64,000 bases of DNA from Lentzea albidocapillata (lineage in GTDB: Bacteria; Actinomycetota; Actinomycetes; Mycobacteriales; Pseudonocardiaceae), in contig NZ_JOEA01000015.1 of NCBI RefSeq assembly GCF_000719115.1, positions 62,001 to 126,000 on the forward strand, written 5' to 3'. Position numbers and translations under genes: made by a program. Shown here piece after piece: positions 56,209 through 64,000 of the stretch (positions within the stretch are counted from its first letter, which is position 1; the number at the start of each line of letters is the position of its first letter). The notes below the pieces were generated by a model, which made no database searches, was not told the origin of the DNA, and was given only the letters and a program-made list of their open reading frames with translations.

Positions 56209-57345
56209 GTGGTGACGGCGCACAAGCACAAACAAGCGCTGGCCGTCGCGATCCTGTTGGTCACCGTCGCGGCCGCGGACCTGACGGCGGTCCTGCTGTG
56301 GCAGCCCACTTCGCGCAGCCTCCTGCACGACGCGTTGGTCGTGTTCTGGCCGCTGCCGGCGCTCGCGGGATTTCTGCTCGGCTTTTACGAACTGTTCCTG
56401 CACAAGCGCCTCGTCGCGGAGTTCGGCCGGATCTCCGGGCCTGGCATCGTCGAACACCTGCTGCCGTCCGAGGTGCTGCGCACCTTCCTCTCGTCCGTGT
56501 ACGGCCCGAACGACGCGAACGACGACGTGGTGGCGGGTGTGCTCGGCGGCGACGGCATGCGCCCGCGCGGCGACGACCTGACGATCAGCACCAGCACCAC
56601 CGTGAAGCTGGAACTGCAGGGCATCGACACCAAGACGTACCACCTGATGACGACGCAGCGGTACCGGTTCCGCAACGACGTCCCCACCGAACGCTTCGTC
56701 ATCTTCGCCACCTCGAACGCGACCCTGCGCGACAGCATCAGCGCCGCCTGCCGCTACCCGTTGTTCGAGCTGTACTTCATCCCGGACCCGTCGCTGTTCC
56801 TCGACTCGGTCGACGACCTGCGCCACTCCACCCAGATCGCCATCGACTACCTCGACCACGAAGGACTGCGCCGCTCGGCGGAACCCAGCCAGATCCCGCC
56901 GGTCGAGGTGAGGTTCGACCAATGGGCCAACTACCTGACGTTCTTCCGCGAGTCCACGGGCCCACTGGGCAAGCTCAGCCCGGTGGACCACATGAGTGAT
57001 CTGCGGATCCTCGAGTGCGACCTCAGCCGCATCGCGGACGACCACGTGGTGCGCGCGATCCGCGAGCTCACCGTCTGGTCACGTACGCTGCAGCGCACCA
57101 ACGACGGCTTCTGCTACTGGCAGTCGCCCTATCCGTCCTTTGTGGACACCATCAGCTTCGACGCGACCGGGCTGGAGGTCGACCAGTCCCCCAGGCACGA
57201 GTTCCGGGTCATGCCCTTCACCTTCCGGTCGGCGACGGCGGCCGCGCGCTGGCTGGAAGCAGGTGAGCTCGAGGACCTGGACGTGCGGTCGTGGCTTCTG
57301 CCGGGGCATGGGGTGGCCTTGCTGTGGCGAGAGGCAATGGGCTGA
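56209..57345 (+). CDS. membrane protein of unknown function
   Basis: 378 residues (GTG 56209; GTG 56212 possible). Two membrane helices at the N-terminus (AVAILLVTVAAADLTAVLLW and ALVVFWPLPALAGFLLGFYE), then a ~300-residue cytoplasmic or extracellular part with a beta-rich middle (LTISTSTTVKLELQG, YRFRNDVPTERFVIFATS) and a helical end. I recognise no domain. It lies alone between the GntR gene and the LacI operon, on the same strand. Confidence 0.65.
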   Translation: MVTAHKHKQALAVAILLVTVAAADLTAVLLWQPTSRSLLHDALVVFWPLPALAGFLLGFYELFLHKRLVAEFGRISGPGIVEHLLPSEVLRTFLSSVYGPNDANDDVVAGVLGGDGMRPRGDDLTISTSTTVKLELQGIDTKTYHLMTTQRYRFRNDVPTERFVIFATSNATLRDSISAACRYPLFELYFIPDPSLFLDSVDDLRHSTQIAIDYLDHEGLRRSAEPSQIPPVEVRFDQWANYLTFFRESTGPLGKLSPVDHMSDLRILECDLSRIADDHVVRAIRELTVWSRTLQRTNDGFCYWQSPYPSFVDTISFDATGLEVDQSPRHEFRVMPFTFRSATAAARWLEAGELEDLDVRSWLLPGHGVALLWREAMG

Positions 57346-57386
57346 GTCACCAGAGGACCAGGCGGTGGAGTGACGTTGCAAGTGAG

Positions 57387-57400
57387 CGCAAGAAATTGCG
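57387..57400. promoter_or_regulatory. LacI-type operator at the regulator's promoter
   Basis: CGCAA-GAAA-TTGCG (57387-57400), a palindrome of the kind used by LacI-family sugar regulators, directly before TACACT (57401-57406) and the ATG at 57413. Two TTGCG elements recur upstream of the binding-protein gene (58414-58418 and 58435-58439) but in direct orientation. Confidence 0.6.
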
Positions 57401-57412
57401 TACACTTGCGCC

Positions 57413-58396
57413 ATGACGCAACGGAGGCTGGCCGAGGTCGCGGCCAAGGTCGGGGTCAGCGAGGCCACCGTCAGCCGGGTGCTGAACGGCAAGCCGGGCG
57501 TCTCGGACGCCACGCGGAGCGCCGTCCTCACCGCGCTTGACGTGCTGGGTTACGAGAGGCCGACACAGCTCAGGGGGGAACGGGCGAGGCTGGTCGGGCT
57601 GGTGTTGCCCGAGTTGCAGAACCCGATCTTCCCCGCTTTCGCGGACGTGGTCGGGAACGCGCTGGCGCAACGGGGGTTCACGCCCCTTCTGTGCACCCGG
57701 ACGGCCGGCGGAGTGACTGAGGCGGAGTACCTGGAGCTGCTGTTGGAGCAGCACGTCAGCGGCATTGTGTTCGCCGGTGGGCTGTACGCGCAGAAGGACG
57801 CGAGCCACGGTCATTACCAGCAGATGATGTCCCGCAAGTTGCCTACGGTGCTGGTCAACGCCGCTATAGACGATCTGGCGTTTCCTCGGGTGTCGTGTGA
57901 TGACGCGGTGGCCGTCGAGCAGGCGTACGGGCATCTGACGTCGCTGGGGCACAGGCGGATCGGGGCCGTGCTCGGGCCGCTGGACCACGTGCCGAGCCTG
58001 CGCAAACAGCTGGCCATCGACAAGTGCGGCGGGGCCGATGTCGAGCACGCGATGTTCAGCCTGGAGGGCGGGCAGGCGGCGGCTACCAAGCTCGTGCAGC
58101 GCGGCGTCACGGCGATCATCTGCGCCAGCGACCCGTTGGCGCTGGGTGCGATCAGGGCCGTGCGGCGTGCGGGACTGGACGTGCCCAAGGACGTGTCGAT
58201 CATCGGGTACGACGATTCCGCCTTCATGACCTGCACTGATCCGCCGCTGACCACGGTCCGGCAACCGATCGAGGCGATGGGGCGGGCGGCCGTCGAACTG
58301 CTGGCCAACCAGATCTCCGGCAACTCGGTGGCGCCGGACGAGTTGCTGTTCGAGCCCGAGTTGGTGGTGCGGGCGTCCAGCGCGCCGGTGAGGTAA
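57413..58396 (+). CDS. LacI-family sugar regulator
   Basis: 327-residue repressor with N-terminal HTH and hinge (LAEVAAKVGVSEATVSRVLNG, quoted in part as VGVSEATVSRVLNG) and a periplasmic-binding-protein-like effector domain (LVGLVLPELQNPIFP, SIIGYDDSAFM). ATG 57413 is 6 nt from TACACT and overlaps the operator region, so it represses itself. It stands before the alpha-glucoside ABC transporter genes and is expected to control them; effector likely a maltodextrin or related sugar. Confidence 0.92.
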   Translation: MTQRRLAEVAAKVGVSEATVSRVLNGKPGVSDATRSAVLTALDVLGYERPTQLRGERARLVGLVLPELQNPIFPAFADVVGNALAQRGFTPLLCTRTAGGVTEAEYLELLLEQHVSGIVFAGGLYAQKDASHGHYQQMMSRKLPTVLVNAAIDDLAFPRVSCDDAVAVEQAYGHLTSLGHRRIGAVLGPLDHVPSLRKQLAIDKCGGADVEHAMFSLEGGQAAATKLVQRGVTAIICASDPLALGAIRAVRRAGLDVPKDVSIIGYDDSAFMTCTDPPLTTVRQPIEAMGRAAVELLANQISGNSVAPDELLFEPELVVRASSAPVR

Positions 58397-58505
58397 CGAG
58401 AGCAGTCGTCTTCTTGCGAGTTTTCGTCTAGATATTGCGTTCAGATGTAACGGCGCCTTATGGTCGCCGTCACATCGACGCGCTCGCGAGAAGGGCGGCC
58501 CCACC

Positions 58506-59843
58506 ATGAAGAAGTCCGCTGCCGTGCTGATTGGCGGTGTCCTGGCCCTAAGCTCCGCCGGCTGTGGGAGCGGTTCCACGACCGAGCCCGGCGCCAAGGT
58601 CCAGGTCAACATCAACGGTCAGCCGCCGCAGACCCAGGCGTTCGACCGCAAGGTCTTCGACGAGGACGTCGCGGAGTTCGAGACAGCGAACCCCGACATC
58701 GACCTCGTGCCGCACGAGGGGTTCATGGACCCGAAGACGTTCAGCGCCAAGCTCGCCGGTGGCCAGCTGGAGGACGTCTTCTACGTCTACTTCACCGATC
58801 CCGCGGCGCTCATCGCCCGCAAGCAGGCCGCCGACCTGACGGACTACGTCAAGGACGTTCCGCACTACGGCGACCTGAAGCAGGAGCTCAAGGACGTCTT
58901 CACGGTCGACGGCAAGGTCTACGGCCTGCCCACCGCCAACTACACGATGGGCCTGCTCTACAGCCGCACCAACTTCACCAAGGCGGGCCTGGACCCCGAC
59001 TCGCCGCCGAAGACGTGGGACGAGGTCCGCGCCGCCGCCAAAAAGCTCAAGGACGCCGGCGTCACCGGGTTCGCCGAGTACAGCAAGAGCAACCAGGGTG
59101 GCTGGCACTTCACCACGTGGATGAAGTCCGTCGGCGGTGACATCGCCCGCAAGGACGGCGACACCTACAAGGCCGACTTCAACAACGACAAGGGCAAGGA
59201 AGTCCTGCGCAGGCTCAAGGAGATGCGCTGGGACGACAACTCCATGGGCGAGAAGCAGCTCCTGGAGATCGGCGACGTGCAGAACATGATGGGCGCCGGG
59301 CAGCTCGGCATGTACCTGGCCGCGCCCGACAACGTCGCCGCGATCGTCAACCAGTTCAAGGGCAAGTACGACGACTACGGCCTGGCCGCGATCCCGGAGC
59401 AGAAGGGCACCCTGCTCGGCGGCGAGGGCTACATGATCAACCCGAAGGCGACGCCGGAGAAGATCAGGGCGGGCCTGAAGTGGATCCAGTGGAAGTACCT
59501 GAACCCGGACCGGCTCGAAGGCAGCCTGCAGAAGTACAAGGACCGCGGCCAGCCGGTCGGCCTGCCGATCCCGCCGATCGCCGACATCTGGACCGGTGAG
59601 CCGCGCAAGCAGCAGGAAGATCTGAAGGCCAAGTACGCCACCATGCCGGTGAAGAACTTCCAGGCCTATGTGGACGGTGCGGAGAAGACCAAGGGCTCAC
59701 TCGAGCCGCCGCAGGCACAACAGGTCTACGCGATCCTCGACAGCGTGGTGCAGGCGACGCTGACGAACTCCGACGCCGACCACTCGGCACTGCTGAAGGA
59801 CGCGGAGACCAAGGTCAACGCCGTTCTGGCGCAGGTGAAGTGA
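58506..59843 (+). CDS. sugar ABC transporter, substrate-binding lipoprotein
   Basis: 445-residue family 1 solute-binding protein. Lipobox SSAGC with Cys20, then the two-lobed binding fold (EFETANPDIDLVPHE, GKVYGLPTANYTMGLLYSRT, GAGQLGMYLAAPDN, LLGGEGYMINPKA). First gene of an operon with two permeases and a GH13 glucosidase, so it binds an alpha-glucoside or malto-oligosaccharide (inferred). ATG 58506 follows AGAAGGG. No ATPase is encoded nearby; a shared MsiK-type ATPase is the usual solution in actinomycetes. Confidence 0.92.
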   Translation: MKKSAAVLIGGVLALSSAGCGSGSTTEPGAKVQVNINGQPPQTQAFDRKVFDEDVAEFETANPDIDLVPHEGFMDPKTFSAKLAGGQLEDVFYVYFTDPAALIARKQAADLTDYVKDVPHYGDLKQELKDVFTVDGKVYGLPTANYTMGLLYSRTNFTKAGLDPDSPPKTWDEVRAAAKKLKDAGVTGFAEYSKSNQGGWHFTTWMKSVGGDIARKDGDTYKADFNNDKGKEVLRRLKEMRWDDNSMGEKQLLEIGDVQNMMGAGQLGMYLAAPDNVAAIVNQFKGKYDDYGLAAIPEQKGTLLGGEGYMINPKATPEKIRAGLKWIQWKYLNPDRLEGSLQKYKDRGQPVGLPIPPIADIWTGEPRKQQEDLKAKYATMPVKNFQAYVDGAEKTKGSLEPPQAQQVYAILDSVVQATLTNSDADHSALLKDAETKVNAVLAQVK

Positions 59844-60701
59844 GTGCGGCGCCACGTCACCGCGTACGGCTTCCTGAGTGCCGCGCTGGTCGTCTTCGCG
59901 GTGTTCTCCTGGTACCCCATCGTGCGCGGGGTGGTCCTGAGCTTCCAGCAGGTCAACTTCGTCACGAGTCCCGACTGGGTGGGCTGGGAGAACTTCGAGC
60001 GACTCTTCGCGGACCCGCTGTTCGGGGTGGCGTGGCGCAACACGTTGTACTTCACGCTGCTGGCACTGGTCCTCGGTTTCGGCGTCCCGTTCCTGACCGC
60101 TGTGGTGCTCAACGAACTGCGGCACGCCAAGGGCTACTTCCGCCTGTTGGTCTACCTGCCGGTGATGTTGCCGCCGGTCGTGACGGCCCTGCTGTGGAAG
60201 TGGTTCTACGACCCGGGGCCAGGCCTGTTCAACTCCGTCCTCAGAGGACTCGGGCTGCCGACGTCCCAGTGGCTCGACTCCGCCGACACCAGCATGATCA
60301 GCCTCGTCCTGGTGATCACCTGGGCGAACATGGGCTCGGCAACGCTGATCTACCTGGCCGCGCTGCAGACCATCCCTGGTGAGCTGTACGAGGCCGCCGA
60401 TCTGGACGGCGCGGGGATCGTCAAGAAGGTCTGGCACATCACGATCCCGCAGACCAAGTTCGTGATCCTGATGCTGTTGCTGCTGCAGGTCGTCGCGACC
60501 ATGCAGGTCTTCACCGAGCCCTTCATCATGACCGGCGGCGGCCCGGAGGAGTCCACGGTCACCGTGCTGCTCCTGCTGTACCGCTACGCCTTCTACTACA
60601 ACGACTTCGGCACCGCGAGCGCGCTGAGCCTGATCCTCTTCGCGGTGCTGGGCGTCTTCTCCTTCCTCTACCTCAAGATCACGAAGAAGGCCGACGCATG
60701 A
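59844..60701 (+). CDS. sugar ABC transporter permease (MalF type)
   Basis: 285 residues, six membrane helices, with the cytoplasmic EAA loop (LYEAADLDGAG, near 185) that docks the ATPase. GTG 59844 begins directly after the binding-protein stop, and the end overlaps the next permease by 4 bp. First of two permease subunits of the alpha-glucoside importer. Confidence 0.93.
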   Translation: MRRHVTAYGFLSAALVVFAVFSWYPIVRGVVLSFQQVNFVTSPDWVGWENFERLFADPLFGVAWRNTLYFTLLALVLGFGVPFLTAVVLNELRHAKGYFRLLVYLPVMLPPVVTALLWKWFYDPGPGLFNSVLRGLGLPTSQWLDSADTSMISLVLVITWANMGSATLIYLAALQTIPGELYEAADLDGAGIVKKVWHITIPQTKFVILMLLLLQVVATMQVFTEPFIMTGGGPEESTVTVLLLLYRYAFYYNDFGTASALSLILFAVLGVFSFLYLKITKKADA

Positions 60702-61531
60702 GGACTCTCACCAGGGGAACGGGCCCGGCGTACTGGATCGTCCTGATCGGCACGCTGGTCCTGTTCACGGCGGCGTTCCTGCTCCCGCTGGTCTGGGTGC
60801 TGCTCGGCGCGTTCAAACCGCCGGCGGAACTGGCCCAGCAACCGCCGACCATCCTGCCGCAGACGTGGGAACCGGGCGCGTACGTCGACGCCTGGAACTA
60901 CATGGACCTGGGCCGGTTCTTCCTCAACACGTTCGTCGTCGCGATCGGCGCGTGGGCGGTGCAGATGGCCGTGATCGTCCCCGCGGCCTACGCGCTGTCC
61001 AAGCTCCGGCCGATCTTCGGCAACGTGGTGATGGGCCTGATGCTGGCGACGCTGATGTTGCCCTCGACGGCCATTCTGGTCCCGGTCTACCTCACGCTCA
61101 CCGACCTCGGCCTGCTCAACAACCCGGCAGGCATCTGGTTGCCGGCCGCGGCGAACGCGCTGAACGTGTACCTGCTCAAGCGGTTCTTCGACCAGATCCC
61201 GGAAGAGCTCCTCGAAGCGGCCAGGATCGACGGTGCCGGAACGTGGACGACCCTCGTCCGCATCGTGCTGCCGATCTCACGCCCCATCCTCGCCGTCGTC
61301 TCGATCTTCGCGGTCGTGGCGGCGTGGAAGGACTTCATCTGGCCGCTGCTCGTGTTCCCCGATCCGGCGAAGCAGACGCTCAGTGTCGCGCTTCAGCGCT
61401 TCGCTCCGGACACCCCGATCAACCTCCTGCTCGCGGGCCTCGTGCTGGCGAGCCTGCCGATGGTGGCGCTGTTCCTGGCGTTCCAGCGGCACATCCTCGC
61501 GGGGCTCACCGCGGGCGGCGTAAAAGGCTGA
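60698..61531 (+). CDS. sugar ABC transporter permease (MalG type)
   Basis: 277 residues, six helices, EAA loop LLEAARIDGAGTW near residue 175. ATG 60698 overlaps the previous gene (ATGA). Partner permease of the same importer; the glucosidase begins 11 bp downstream. Confidence 0.93.
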   Translation: MRTLTRGTGPAYWIVLIGTLVLFTAAFLLPLVWVLLGAFKPPAELAQQPPTILPQTWEPGAYVDAWNYMDLGRFFLNTFVVAIGAWAVQMAVIVPAAYALSKLRPIFGNVVMGLMLATLMLPSTAILVPVYLTLTDLGLLNNPAGIWLPAAANALNVYLLKRFFDQIPEELLEAARIDGAGTWTTLVRIVLPISRPILAVVSIFAVVAAWKDFIWPLLVFPDPAKQTLSVALQRFAPDTPINLLLAGLVLASLPMVALFLAFQRHILAGLTAGGVKG

Positions 61532-61542
61532 AAGGACACCAG

Positions 61543-63024
61543 ATGAGTTGGTGGCGCAACGCTTCCATCTACCAGGTCTACCTGCGCAGCTTCGCGGACG
61601 GCAACGGTGACGGCATCGGCGACCTGGCCGGCCTCCGCGACAAGCTCCAGCACATCGCGAGCCTCGGCTTCGACGCGATCTGGTTGAACCCGTGGTACCC
61701 GAGCCCGCTCGCGGACGGCGGCTACGACGTGGCGGACTACCGCGACATCGAGCCGGTCTTCGGGTCGCTCGCCGACGCCGAGAAGCTCATCGCGGACGCG
61801 CACGGCCTGGGCATCCGGATCATCATCGACCTCGTCCCGAACCACAGCAGCGACCAGCACCCGTGGTTCAAGGACGGCCTGTGGGACCGCTTCCACGTCC
61901 GTGCCACCGAGGAGATCCCGAACGACTGGCAGTCGCGCTTCGGCGGCCCCGCCTGGAGCAAGCTCGAGGACGGCCGCTGGTACCTGCACCTCTACGCCGC
62001 CGAGCAGCCGGACTTCAACTGGGAGAACCAGGTCGTCCACGACGAGTTCGAGGACATCCTGCGGTTCTGGCTCGACCGCGGCGTCGACGGCTTCCGCATC
62101 GACGTGGCCGACGGCCTGGTCAAGGACTTCAGCAGGCCCGACGCCGACCTGCCCTACTCCGACCAGGACGGCGTGCACGAGATCTACCGCCGGTGGCGGC
62201 AGATCGTCGACGAGTACGAGGGCGACCGCATCCTCGTCGGCGAGATGTGGCTGCCCGATCCGGTCAGGTTCGCCCGGTACCTCCGCCAGGACGAGATGCA
62301 CAGCGCGTTCAACTTCGACTTCCTGTGCTGCCCGTGGAACGCCGACGAGCTGCGCAAGGTCGTCGACAGCACACTGGCCGCGCACGAACCCGTTGGCGCG
62401 CCACCGACCTGGGTGCTCTCGAACCACGACGTCACCAGGCACGTGACCCGCTACGGCCGCGAGAAGACGGGATTCTCCTTCGCGGACAGGCAGCACGGCG
62501 CCCCGACCGACTTCGAACTGGGGACCCGCCGCGCCCGCGCGGCGATCATGCTCACCGCGGCACTGCCCGGCGGCGTCTACGTCTACCAGGGCGAGGAGCT
62601 GGGCCTCTGGGAGGTCGAGGACCTGCCGGACGAGCTGCGCGAGGACCCGGTGTGGCACCGCTCCGGCTTCACCGACCGGGGCCGTGACGGCTGCCGCGTG
62701 CCACTCCCCTGGTCCGCCGAGGACGGTCCGAGCTGGTTGCCGCAACCCGAGAACTGGCAGGACTTCTCGGTCGCGGTCCAGTCGGACGACCCGGAGTCGA
62801 TGCTCGCTCTGTACCGCCAGGTGTTCGCGCAACGCCGCGGCATCGACGGTGATCTGGAGTGGCTCGACCTGGGCGAGGACGTGCTGGCGTTCAAGCGCGG
62901 CGGCCACACCTGCGTCGTCAACCTGTCGGACCAGGCGATCGATCTGCCGGGCGTGCCAACGTTGTCAAGCGTCCCGCTCACCAACGGCCAGCTGCCGCCG
63001 GACGCCGCGGCCTGGATCTCCTGA
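61543..63024 (+). CDS. GH13 alpha-glucosidase
   Basis: Cytoplasmic 493-residue enzyme of the oligo-1,6-glucosidase/alpha-glucosidase group that hydrolyses the imported sugar. The (beta/alpha)8 catalytic residues are visible: nucleophile Asp187 (GFRIDVAD), acid/base Glu234 (VGEMW) and Asp296 (LSNHDV); conserved region I is DLVPNHSS. No signal peptide. ATG 61543 follows AAAGGA. Last gene of the LacI-controlled operon. Trehalose- or sucrose-type specificity cannot be excluded. Confidence 0.93.
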   Translation: MSWWRNASIYQVYLRSFADGNGDGIGDLAGLRDKLQHIASLGFDAIWLNPWYPSPLADGGYDVADYRDIEPVFGSLADAEKLIADAHGLGIRIIIDLVPNHSSDQHPWFKDGLWDRFHVRATEEIPNDWQSRFGGPAWSKLEDGRWYLHLYAAEQPDFNWENQVVHDEFEDILRFWLDRGVDGFRIDVADGLVKDFSRPDADLPYSDQDGVHEIYRRWRQIVDEYEGDRILVGEMWLPDPVRFARYLRQDEMHSAFNFDFLCCPWNADELRKVVDSTLAAHEPVGAPPTWVLSNHDVTRHVTRYGREKTGFSFADRQHGAPTDFELGTRRARAAIMLTAALPGGVYVYQGEELGLWEVEDLPDELREDPVWHRSGFTDRGRDGCRVPLPWSAEDGPSWLPQPENWQDFSVAVQSDDPESMLALYRQVFAQRRGIDGDLEWLDLGEDVLAFKRGGHTCVVNLSDQAIDLPGVPTLSSVPLTNGQLPPDAAAWIS

Positions 63025-63030
63025 TCACGC

Positions 63031-63070
63031 GACGAGGGAGCCTTTCCACACCCGGCAAGGCTCCCTCGTC
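63031..63070. terminator. strong hairpin closing the glucosidase operon
   Basis: Perfect 14-bp stem GACGAGGGAGCCTT (63031-63044) with its complement (63057-63070) and a 12-nt loop, between the stop of the glucosidase and the stop of the convergent WXG-type gene. Bidirectional terminator without U-tract. Confidence 0.85.
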
Positions 63071-63074
63071 CACA

Positions 63075-63929
63075 TCACCTCGTGGCGTACGACTGGTCGT
63101 CCATGTTGGTGCTGTAGACGCCCGTGTTCTTCACCACCTGCGCGGCGACCACGCCCTTCGGCGTCAGGTTCTTCATGGCGTCCTTGGCCTTCTCCAGCAC
63201 GTCGAGGAGCTTGGAGACCAGCTTGGAGAGGCTCCGGATCGTGGTGACGATCTTGTCGATCCACTCGCGGACCTTGTTGACCCACTTCACGACGACGCGG
63301 ATGCCGTCGGCCACGATCGCGGGGGTGGCCAGGCCGACGGTGATCACGGCAGCCGCGGCGGCCCTGATCAGGAACTGCACCAGCTCGCTCATCGCCATCG
63401 CGATCAGGTCGCGCACGGTCGTGCGGACCACGGCGACAGCCGTGGCGGCACCGGTCAGCGCGGCTCCCACACCGCTCGCGGCGATCGACGCGCCCTTGAT
63501 CGCTTCCGCCTCGAGCAGTGCGACCGGCTTGTAGGCGGCGATCGCGGCCCCCTGCCAGGCGGAGGTGTCCGACTCCACGACCTGCTTCATGTACTCGGAG
63601 GCCTTGGCGAGGTGGTCGGAGACGTTGCCCCAGGTGGCGGCGTTCAGGTTGATCGTGCCGGGGTCGCCCGCGAGCGAGTTGAGCATCGACGTCAACGGCT
63701 CGACGTGCTCGATGAACCAGGCGAACGCCGAGCTGAGCAGGCTGCCGAACGGGTCGGCGATGAAGCCGAGCGCGTCGAGGCCGGCCCCTGCGGCGTTGAC
63801 ACCGGCCTCCAGCCAGTCGCCGCGCTGAACGGCGAGAACCGCGTCGGCCCCCAGCTCGACCACACCGATACCGGTCAGGCCGTCGAGGCCGTCGCTCGCC
63901 GCCGGCCCCGCAATCAACGGGTTGCTCAT
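63075..63929 (-). CDS. WXG100/ESX-type secreted protein
   Basis: 284-residue mostly helical protein. The middle resembles a WXG100-like hairpin (ATWGNVSDHLAKASEYM, then SAWQGAAIAAY with W-x-G), followed by a long hydrophobic Ala/Val region (GVGAALTGAATAVAVV, AAAAAVITVGLATPAIVADG) and a basic coiled coil. Such proteins are type VII secretion substrates or toxin carriers in actinomycetes. ATG 63929 overlaps the stop of the upstream gene (ATGA). Specific role unknown. Confidence 0.75.
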   Translation of the reverse strand: MSNPLIAGPAASDGLDGLTGIGVVELGADAVLAVQRGDWLEAGVNAAGAGLDALGFIADPFGSLLSSAFAWFIEHVEPLTSMLNSLAGDPGTINLNAATWGNVSDHLAKASEYMKQVVESDTSAWQGAAIAAYKPVALLEAEAIKGASIAASGVGAALTGAATAVAVVRTTVRDLIAMAMSELVQFLIRAAAAAVITVGLATPAIVADGIRVVVKWVNKVREWIDKIVTTIRSLSKLVSKLLDVLEKAKDAMKNLTPKGVVAAQVVKNTGVYSTNMDDQSYATR

Positions 63930-64000
63930 TTCCCGCCTCCCAGCTTCTCGATGAGCTTGTGCAGGCTGCCCCCGACCGCCTCGTCCACGTTGTCGTAGGT
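63926..64000 (-). CDS. C-terminal fragment of a gene cut by the window edge
   Basis: Only the last 24 codons are visible (TYDNVDEAVGGSLHKL and a Gly-rich end), in frame to a TGA that overlaps the next start. Such tails are seen in EspC-like ESX-associated proteins encoded beside WXG genes, so a type VII secretion partner is likely but not proven. Confidence 0.55.
   Translation of the reverse strand, partial: TYDNVDEAVGGSLHKLIEKLGGGK

Noticed and set aside
54852..56309. 485-codon minus-strand frame covering the GntR gene.
   Set aside because: Opposite a clear GntR regulator; contains no domain and crosses the divergent promoter region.

Overview
The window is high-GC, densely packed actinobacterial chromosome. 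Gene content and order fit a filamentous actinomycete of the order Pseudonocardiales (Lentzea/Saccharothrix/Actinosynnema-like; inferred, not proven). Pointers are the MurT-GatD pair, the rph-rdgB-murI-mec-cysO-cysM-clpS-pncB block known from mycobacteria, serB next to ctaD, a type VII secretion-type gene at the right edge, and many starts that look leaderless (TANNNT 6-8 nt before the start codon).

Layout. 1-10 kb: MerR regulator, secreted tripeptidyl-peptidase-like hydrolase, a fused alpha-beta glycyl-tRNA synthetase, an LCP cell-wall ligase, a small XRE regulator whose 3' end is repeated in frame after its stop, and murT-gatD (lipid II amidation). 10-22 kb: catabolic and regulatory genes (TetR plus Baeyer-Villiger-type monooxygenase, zinc alcohol dehydrogenase, carboxylesterase, second TetR), a short tRNA with a Leu(UAG) anticodon lying against a truncated NB-ARC ATPase, DedA, FAD monooxygenase, beta-lactamase-fold hydrolase, LLM oxidoreductase and a lipoprotein. 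22-34 kb: peroxiredoxin, SMR efflux, then the conserved housekeeping block rph/rdgB, MBL hydrolase, murI, rhomboid, cysM-cysO-mec (CysO-dependent cysteine synthesis), P1 peptidase, DUF2017, clpS, pncB-pncA.

34-41.5 kb is an accessory insertion between pncA and dinG, genes whose Mycobacterium tuberculosis counterparts lie together. It holds two related secreted choice-of-anchor-type proteins, a 63-residue peptide that is almost only a LAXTG sorting signal, a WecB-type epimerase, and a divergent exosortase-family protein translationally coupled to a processive glycosyltransferase. Together these look like a dedicated surface-protein processing and glycan system. bioY, a nucleotidyltransferase and a Gly/Cys-tailed membrane protein follow.

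41.5-52.7 kb: dinG, a VOC-PadR-membrane protein-VOC cluster, phospholipase D-like protein, PTH2, serB, ctaD, DUF305 lipoprotein, a kinase-fold protein and a LAXTG surface protein with a polythreonine stalk. 52.8-56.1 kb is the most novel-looking part. An HExxH-motif protein of the type found with ribosomally made peptides lies upstream of two tiny related genes sharing a V-x-P-x-x-WFRRM core; one is intact (62 aa) and one frameshifted. A 50-residue membrane peptide and a divergent GntR regulator with a strong operator-like palindrome lie alongside.

56.2-64 kb: an unrecognised membrane protein, then a LacI-controlled alpha-glucoside operon (binding protein, two permeases, GH13 glucosidase) closed by a strong hairpin, and WXG100/ESX-type genes running off the right edge. 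No insertion sequence, integrase, rRNA or CRISPR array was seen.
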